DNA of 64,000 bases, from NCBI RefSeq assembly GCF_037975245.1, contig NC_092580.1, positions 12,803,501-12,867,500 of the forward strand, given 5' to 3'. The notes beneath the pieces were generated by a model that was not told the DNA's origin, made no database searches, and saw nothing but the letters and a program-made list of their open reading frames with translations. The position numbers and the translations under genes are program-made. This document shows positions 1 to 10,900 of the stretch, in pieces; within the stretch, counting starts at the first letter, position 1; each line of letters starts with the position of its first letter. This DNA comes from Apostichopus japonicus (Eukaryota > Echinodermata > Holothuroidea > Aspidochirotida > Stichopodidae).

Positions 1-395
1 TATTATGAATAACAAACCTTTTTTCCCATTATGAATAACGGACCCTTCGCTCCACTATGAATATCGGACCTTTCTTCCTATTATGAATAATGAACCTTTT
101 TGTCTATTATGGGGTACGAACCCTTTGTTCTATTGTAAATATCGAACCCTTTGTCCCATTATGAATAACGAACCTTTTTGTCCATTATGGATATCGAACC
201 GTTTTGCCCATTATGAATATCGAACCTTTGTTTCCATTATGAAAACCGGACCTTATGAATTATGATCCCTTTTATTATGAATAACGAACCTTTATTTCCA
301 TTACGAATAGCGAACCTTTTTATCGAAAAAATGCACGCTATGAATAACGAACCTGACCCTTACGAATAGCGGACCTTATGAATATCGGGCTGAGT
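1..395. repeat. Degenerate ~27-bp minisatellite
   Basis: About fourteen diverged units share the core ttatgaataacgaaccttt, with frequent swaps of ataac/atatc and gaacc/ggacc. The array starts at or before the left edge of the window and fades out near 395. It has no coding potential beyond chance; the short open frames inside it just follow the repeat. Confidence 0.85.
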
Positions 396-1022
396 TTGAA
401 TAAAGCTTAGGCTCGATAGGATATCACTTACAGTTATAATGAGTCCGCCTGTTAGGTACTTTTAACAGTGAGTATCTAGTTTATTTTTTCTTCTGGGAAA
501 TCAGCCGATGTTTCATATATATGTAGGTCTCCCGAAGATTTATAATATGATAATTGCTTTAGATCATACTGATAGGCTATATGGCTATATAGTAGTCTCT
601 GTAGGTTTGATCAAATGTCCGAAAGTTTTCGACCAAAAATGATGGTCTAGGGTCTAAGCTCCAAATATATATTCAACTATATACATATCATGTCGTCACT
701 ATCGAAATAAAGCCAACTACCGATGTATGTAACTAGTGATAAACCAAACCTTGCCACAGTCTTCTATAACATTCTATGAACTTGAAAACAACAGCTTCTT
801 TCATTAACAAAATCACATGCAATGCAGATTATGCATGGTCATATGAATAAGACCATTGCTATATATGCTGTACTGAACGGATAACTTCTATCACATATAT
901 TCTCACGTTGCTGTAAAATTTGTTACCTACCGTATATTTTCCCCTTTCTGCAATGTCTTCTTCAAGTTGTTGAGAATATATTTTCTTCTATTTAGCCGTG
1001 TATGTAGCACTCCGACCGTCGT

Positions 1023-1054
1023 ACCAGGGAGTTGTTATGGAACAACTCCCTGGT
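1023..1054. repeat. Perfect 14-bp hairpin
   Basis: accagggagttgtt at 1023-1036 is followed by a 4-base loop (atgg) and its exact reverse complement at 1041-1054. It probably marks a fragment of a fold-back or MITE-type repeat. Nothing links it to the downstream gene. Confidence 0.85.
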
Positions 1055-1296
1055 CGTACGTCCAAACGATATCATACAATATTATATGCGAGCATTTACA
1101 CACTCCATTGATTGACCTGGATAAATGCGGGGTGCAAGGACGCTTTCGCTATAGCAAAATGATAGTGACCTTTGCGGTCTCCGGATGACTGCCAAAAAAT
1201 AAACTCAACAAATGAAAGGACATCCAGGGTCAAGCTTTATCAATTGAAGAATGTAGAAATTTATCGAACCCCAAATAATAGAGGGCAATATGACAT

Positions 1297-1378
1297 TACC
1301 GCGGGCAGAGCCGTATATTTAGATATACGGCTCTGACCGCGGGTAGAGCCGTATACGGCTCTGATCGCGGGGCTATAC
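1297..1378. repeat. Paired palindromes with a GCGG-flanked core
   Basis: Two palindromes built from the same sequence stand side by side: a 12-bp stem with a 4-base loop (1307-1334, arm agagccgtatat) and a perfect 18-bp palindrome (1345-1362, agagccgtatacggctct). Each is preceded by accgcggg or gaccgcggg, so the block looks like a local duplication of a palindromic unit. Confidence 0.8.
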
Positions 1379-2168
1379 TGCATTTCGCTCTTGAAAGGTC
1401 ATCAACAATTATTTGTTGATGTAACCAACAATATTTTTAACATATATGCAGTAATACTTGATATCATAAAATCGATTGGTTATATCCATAGGCGCAGGGG
1501 CTCAATCTGATTGGGGGGGGGGGGGAGGGGGCTGTAACGACTTGCCCGAAAAATATAACCAACATTTTTTTCGCGCGCTCCAAGCGCGTTCAACATGTTT
1601 ATGTACATATCATATAGGCATGCATCGGTTATTACATCGCATGCCAATTACATACAAGCATTTGCCGTGTTATAACCCTTCCATATTAGTTATAATTTTT
1701 GGGCAAGTCGTTACAATGACAATGATAATAATAATATCAGATTAACCATTGAAAAACACATTGCAATTTATTTTGCTTTCAGTAGGTGCCCTCAAAATTC
1801 TTAGCATATTTTGCCCGAATTTTACGGGCCACCACCCCCGCCTCCTACGCCTACATGGTTATATCCACAAATGAATGAATTCGTTTAAATAGTTCATTTC
1901 ATAAGATCGAACTGCGTGGATATCAGCAAGTGTATAAGTATAATGCGAGCAACGTTGTAAGCTCATATAAGCTAACCAAATTTCAGTCCCAAAGTGCAAC
2001 GGTCTCCCATTAGGACAAAGAAAACATTGAAAAAAATAACACAGGAGAACGGTGTGATTCGTCGTAGTACAGTATAGTCACATCATAAAACCATTTCTCC
2101 AAATTATTTAACGTATAAACCCATTAGCTACTGCAATTGCTAAACGATCACTTTATGCCGCCCGAATA

Positions 2169-2636
2169 TGGCAAGCCATGTGGGACGAACACTGCATAAT
2201 ATATCCGCGTATTAATTCGAATATATACGCGTATTAATTCGAATATATGTGTTATAGCCTACATGTGTAAAGTTTCGCTTTTTGAAGCGATCTCGCGAGC
2301 CCGCCAAAACATTTATCGTTGGCATATGTACACAGCAAGAGCGGAAATGTTTTTTTTTTCGTGTAATTCTAATTAATCCGTGCATATATTGGATTTAATC
2401 CCCATATTTATTTTATTTAATACGTGTATATATTCGAATTAATACGTGTATATATTCGAATTAATACGTGTATATATTCGAATTAATACGTGTATATATT
2501 CGAATTAATACGCGGATATATTTAAGCCATATGATTGGCTAATAATATATACGCGTATATATTCCAATTAATACGCGTATAAATTCCAATTAATACGCGG
2601 ATATATTATGCAGTGTTTGTCCCACATGGCTTGCCA
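2169..2636. mobile_element. 468-bp fold-back/MITE element with TA flanks
   Basis: The ends are inverted repeats of about 80 bp, at 2169-2248 and 2557-2636, differing at only a few positions and starting tggcaagccatgtgggac. A TA lies just outside each end (2167-2168 and 2637-2638), as expected for a TA-targeting (Tc1/mariner-like) MITE. The inside contains a roughly 22-bp tandem array with core attcgaattaatacgtg (about 2420-2515). No transposase frame is present, so it is non-autonomous. The superfamily is inferred from the TA flanks only. Confidence 0.75.
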
Positions 2637-4736
<2,100 letters not shown>

Positions 4737-4773
4737 TTATAACACGGCATTTTTGTAATTTGTTGTAAGATGA

Positions 4774-4977
4774 ATGTTAAGTAATCATCAATTTTCTTCT
4801 CCACTTGTTTTATTTATTATAATGCTTCAAGACGCCGAAGCGGTAATTAGCAGCCAACATCGGTTGTCCAGAGATCTCCTATCAAATTATACATCAAGAT
4901 CCCTTCGACCAGTTCTCAATCCAAATACTACGGTTAATGTCTTCTTCAGGGCAAAACCGTACTGGTTGTCGGACTTT
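4774..4977 (+). CDS. Receptor exon 1 (N-terminal helix and first strand)
   Basis: Encodes residues 1-68 and ends in phase 0 before gtaagt. [11 protein letters not shown] is the conserved N-terminal helix of nicotinic subunits. The 5' limit is the weak point: the pyrimidine-rich run at 4791-4820 and the AG at 4830-4831 could be a splice acceptor, making residues 1-19 intronic. Confidence 0.75.
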
Positions 4978-7900
4978 GTAAGTATACATGAATATCGGAG
5001 ATTGTACATATACCTCATAACTTCTGATTTGAGAAAATCTTCCAACATCTTTCAAAAAAATTGGGTCTTTTGCTCCATTATTTGAAACGAAGCTTGGTCA
5101 GGCAAGTTATCGAATTCTTTATATGACATTTTAGTATGAAACAGCATAAAATAAAATATCAAAATAATAATAAAAAATTATAAATCAATAAATAAAGCTG
5201 CTTGAGACTTGCGCGTTTGTGTTCGATTTGCGACAGACGAAATAATAATTGATCTAGAAGAAGGAAACGTTGCAAAGATGAAATCTACTTTTCAAAACAT
5301 TCAATGACAATTTCGAAGGTCATATTAACTTTAATCTAAAAAGTAACAGTTCTGTTTCAGAAGTAAAGCAATCCTGATCTTGTCTTAGGCAGCTGTTGGT
5401 CACTAATTCCACAATTCCTTGATTAGTCTGTGAATGAATCAATTGGGCATAGGAAGCTATTACAATAGTGAAGATGCAAAACACTGGTTGTGTGTGTGTG
5501 GGGGGGGGGGGGGGTCAGAATTTAAGAATTTAGTTTTGTAGATGCTACGGTGGCCCTGATGGGACATTGAAAATTCCTCGACTATTTTACGTCAAAATTT
5601 CTATGATGTATTAAGAGATATGTGAAACGTAACACTGATGATCAGTTGCCTGGCACTCCTTTTGCTAATATCAAAGTATCCGTTTGCACATGATTTAGCA
5701 CTGCTGTAGTGTACGTCACTAGTGGAATGGGTCAATGGTATCGAAACATACTCCTATACCGTGCCGGCGGCCCCTCTGCCTATTTAACCACCCCTCACCG
5801 CCCAAGTATGTTCCTGTATTCACCTATATGTGAACTATTGTATTTGGCTGCACTTTCAATGTTATAGAATTAGCTTATGTTATTTAATGATGTTGTATAA
5901 CATGTGTTGCAACGGTGTCATAATGGTGTTGTAACGGTGTCATAATGGTGTTGTAACGGTGTCATAATGGTGTTGTAACGTGTTTAAATATATTAATCAC
6001 CAGGAAGAAGAAAGGCAGCTCTTGACGTACCTGAGCAGGAATCAAATAGTAAGACTTCTTTTCATTAATTTTTTTTTCCAGTTACCTCATGGAAAGTCTA
6101 ACCGTGTACATAATTTCATGTTTTTCTTTCATCATTGATGGTATAAATCACAAATATCGGATATTCAAATGACCTTATATACTTATATATAGACTTATAG
6201 GCCTATATCGTAATTACTTTATAAGAATATTCAGTCGACCAAGATAGAGCCTGAGAACGAAAACCAAACGACTATGCTGATCCACTCTCAACCGGCCACT
6301 TCGCTTACATCGAGACTGTGACCGTGTGATTATGACGATGTTTCGTCTAATGTGTATCACGGGTCCCTTTGGGAAAGGAACAGATACTTAACTAGTCTTG
6401 TTCAAGACCGCGTGGATCTGTTTTCAGCATATACCGTAGAAATTGAAGTACTCACGATCTCGAATATGTATACCAGCCCGCCCTCTACTTACATCTCTGT
6501 TGGCTGCCCAATTCTTTAAAGGCATTGAAGACTCGCCTCAAACCGCGTGCGGCCATCTGAAAAAGTTAACTTTCTGTTGCTGTCAAGTGACGTTTTGTTC
6601 GTGTCGCTATACAAAATGCAGACAGTAATGAAACGTGATACCTTGTTATTTTTAGCTGGACCTAAGATGTTCATCGCTGTATCGTTTCTACACTGTGCTG
6701 TGGGTATTGACCGCAGCTGTATGTACACTCTGTGTGTGTATTTTCTAGGATCGATGGTGGTGTCTAACACTTCTGTTACACCTCATTCGAAACTAGGTCA
6801 GATAACCGGCATTAGACGTTTCTTTTGCGCGAGTCTTCACACCCTTTAACTGTCTGTTCGGAGCATGCAGGGTCTACGGAATAAAACTGATGAAGGGCGG
6901 CATCGAACCGTGAAGTTGACGTAGTCGGCCGTATTATACAGCTTGGGAAGAACAAAACAGAGTGTAGATCTAGGCTAATACTTGATATTATCTTAGCATA
7001 ACATAACATATAAGGGATATTATGTGAGCTGTATACCGACGTGCAATATAGTCTGCACCAAAGGCTATGAAGTATTGTATTTTGCTCCTCCAAATGGTTG
7101 AAAGGAAACGGTAATAAATGTTACCATTAAAAACAATAGCAATCATCTACCGTTTTCCATATGCAAATAAGGTCGCACTTGATGCCATCCGTTATGAAAG
7201 TTTGGTATTTTAAAGTATGTTTATTGGAAAGGAACATCTTCATATGAGATGCCAAGTATAGTAAGTTTGGTTGCTATGTGACTCAATCCACCACCGTTCG
7301 TCCTTGACAAGGATTTCTTATCATGACCAAAAAAAAAAATTGATATCGTAATACAAGCTTAGTCACACTTTTATTATAAACGGTTATTTAAAAAAGCTTT
7401 TCTTTTGATACAGAAATGGACAGACGAGTTATTAAGATGGGACCCAAACGACTATGACGGTGTAGATGAGATAACGTTTAGCCCAAGTCAGATATGGTTC
7501 CCTGACATTACCTTATATGAAAGGTAACAAGAACTATAAATATTTCAACAACTAAAAAACAAGTTAAAACAAGATATGTATAATTATCTATTAAATCATT
7601 ACCTTGAATGAAAAGTAACTATATATATATATTTTTTTTTTAAAAGAGTGAAAACAAGGTATGTTACCTTATATGAAAGGTACTTATCATATATATTTAA
7701 ATAAAAAAAACAAGTTAAAACAACTTATGTATAATTCTCTATGAGGTGGAGTAAAATATTCATTCATTTCATATTTCAAGTTTTGGTCACTAAATATTCA
7801 TTTTTCATTAATTATTTTGATTTACCATATTAATCCCTATACCTATCATGGTATGTGAAGGCACTTCCAACCTGTCCTGGATACAATTATGCTAAACCAT

Positions 7901-10900
7901 TGTCTGTACATTGCCACCAATTTATCACGTTAACACATGTACATTTTGCGGCTTGCAACTATACCAGCCAATTGTGTGCACAACAGTTAGTCAAAACTGT
8001 GCGTATATAAAGACTGGTAGATGCACCTATAACGTTGGTAAGGCATATCTAAAAAAATATTGTGGTATGCATAATATGAGTTCATACACTGATAATATGA
8101 AAGGTAAAACTGTATGCTGTGTTCACTGACTAGCTTGGTCACTGGGATACTACTTATGCCCCTTCTTATAGTGTTAATTATTCGTTAAGTATATTACGAA
8201 ATAAGCATAAATGATCATTTAAAGCAGGGTTGTCCAACCTACGGCCCGCGGGCCACAGTCCGGCCCGCCGCAGGGTTGCGTCCGGCCCGCCAGAGATGCT
8301 CTACGGTGCGAAATTTTAGTGAGCAGGTTTATTGATAACAATTTGAAGCTATATAATCAATCATTCGAACCTTCTGGGTCCAAAAAACTGCATACAGGTC
8401 AGTTTGTGTGACACTCTCTCAGCGGAGGGGAGGGGGGGGCGGCTGGACTTTATTCATCTGTTCTATCAGGAAGGAAAATAAATCAGTGCGCTCCGTACGC
8501 AGTGCTCACATTTTTTTGCCTTGGGCTTCGGGCAAAAAATCGAAAAATCGAGCGTGGGGTTCATGCGGCCCCCTCCTTCATCATAATCATTCCATGTGGC
8601 CCTCCTCTGCAAAAGGTTGGACAACCCTGATTTAAAGCATATTTTCCCGGGTACCCTAATTGATATTCACACTGCTAGAACTGTCAGTGTAGAAGCAGTG
8701 ACGAACCCTTATCTAATATTGAAACTTGGTATACACACTGCTCATACTGTCAGTTTAGAAGCAGTGACGAACCCTTAACTAATATTGAAACTTGGTATAC
8801 ATACTGCTCATACTGTCAGTGTAAAAGGAGTGACGAATCCTTATCTAATATAAAAACTTGATATCCATACTGCTCATACTGTCAGTGTAGTAGCAGTAAC
8901 GAACCCTTATCTAATATTGAAACTGTATTCATACTGCTCATACTGTCAGTGTAGAAGCAGTGACGAACCCTTATCTAATATAGAAACTTGTTATTCATAC
9001 TGCTCATACTGTCAGTGTAGAAGTAGTAACGAACCCTTATCTAATATAGAAACTTGGTATACATACTGCTCATACTGTCAAAATAGAAGCAGCGACGAAC
9101 CCTTATCTAATATAGAAACTTGTTATTCATACTGCTCATACTGTCAGTGTAGAATCAGTGACGAAGCCTTATCTAATATAGAAACTTGGTATACATACTG
9201 CTCATACTGTCAAAATAGAAGCAGTGACGAACCCTTATCTAATATAGAAACTTGGTATACATACTGCTCATACTGTCAGTGTAGAAGCAGTGACGAACCC
9301 TTATCTAGTATTGAAACTTGATATTCATACTGCTTATACTGTCAGTATAGGAGCAGTATATGACCAAAACTGTTCCAGCCTATACGCGATATTTATATTT
9401 CCTTTAGAGTCGGTGTTGGTCGTGCACTAACGAATGTGAACGAGGCCTTGATCGTGGTCAATTTCAAAGGCGAAGCGGTATATTATGAAATCATGCAACT
9501 GACCGTCTTCTGTAAAATGGATGTTCGTACGTTCCCTTTCGACAGTCACAATTGTCTTCAAAGATATACCTCATACAGTTACCATGGAGGTCAAGTAAGT
9601 AAAAAATAATACATATTCATCAAATTGAGTCGGCAAGTGGTAAAGCTGAACATTGCGTGACAGAAAATTGTGATTTTTGAATAAGTTTAGAGAATATTTC
9701 GTTTAACGCGTTGAACTAGGAAATGACAAAGAAAAGACAAAATATCTAGACGGATAAAAAGTGTTAACGACAATCAAATTATCATAAATTAAGCTCGTGG
9801 AGCGGCCCTTCTTTCAAGAATTTAATTGAGTTTATTTTTATATCATATATCGTTTCATACAGCAGCTGCACGACTGTGACTTGTTCGTACCTTTCCTCCA
9901 GCCGGCGAATAGTTCAAAATGGTCAAAATTTTTAACACTGGAAAATATCCTATACTTTTAAATCATGTATCAATATAAACGTTTTCAAGCTCACAACAAA
10001 TGAAACCGTTTGATTGTAAACGTTAGCGACGGCGATTTTATGCGCAGGTTTAACTCCCCAAATGTTTCTCAGTATAACATTAGTAATCGATTTATATTCT
10101 GATTTTGAAATATCTTTATTTTCTTAATTCGAATAGTACTATGGTTTCTTTGTTTTGACATTAGCTGTATCTTCACGCGACTACCGATAATGCTGCACTC
10201 GAAGACGTCCTGGTTCGAAATGGAGTTTGGTCACTTTCCTCCTTCAAGGTTGAGGAGGTTGTAAATTACTATACCTGTTGTCCATTTCCATACGTAGAGG
10301 TCCATTATACCCTTAACATCAAACGACAACCCTGGTTTTATGTTGTCAACATCGGAATACCAACATTACTCCTATCTTGTGCGGCATTAGCTGTGTTTTT
10401 ACTCCATCCGGGTTCTGGGGAGAAGATTTCATTCAGTGTTAGTAATGTTCTCGCTTTGGTAGTCTTTCAGCAACTTCTCTCCACGAGTATGCCACCAACT
10501 GGAGATCAGACACCAATCATTGGTAAGTCGACAGTGCTCATCTCTGTGTGACACCAGAAGAGTTGTATACCTCCCTCTCTGGTGACACAAACTGATAAAG
10601 ATGAATGCATGACATAACCTATAAGGCATGCCCGTATAGTAAGAACTTGCTCCATGCATCCCAACACCAAACAAACTGTATGGGACATCCACACCCATCT
10701 CAGTACCAAACAAAGATGTGAGGAATAGTCAAGTTCATCTCAGTGCCAAGCAAATGGGCTATACATAGTTTGCCCACAGGTTGGCAAAAGTCCATCCTCG
10801 TTGACCGCATGCAATAAACCCGCGAGGAGGTTTTCGAAATCCTCGTCATGAGACCCGTGGAAAATAACAATATCGAGCAGAAGTTTGCTCAAACCATAAA

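Larger units (their letters stand above)
4978..6003 (+). other. Receptor intron 1
   Basis: AT-rich. It contains a (TG)n run passing into a long poly-G (5489-5514) and a 22-bp tandem repeat (5904-5980). No coding signal seen. Confidence 0.7.

Noticed and set aside
7911-8129. Cys-rich 72-residue frame in receptor intron 3
   Set aside because: No signal peptide or known cysteine spacing, and no start or splice support.
8917-9321. 134-residue Cys-rich repeat protein
   Set aside because: Translation of the 66-bp intronic satellite; no start context, splice logic or homology, and the array lies between two well-supported receptor exons.
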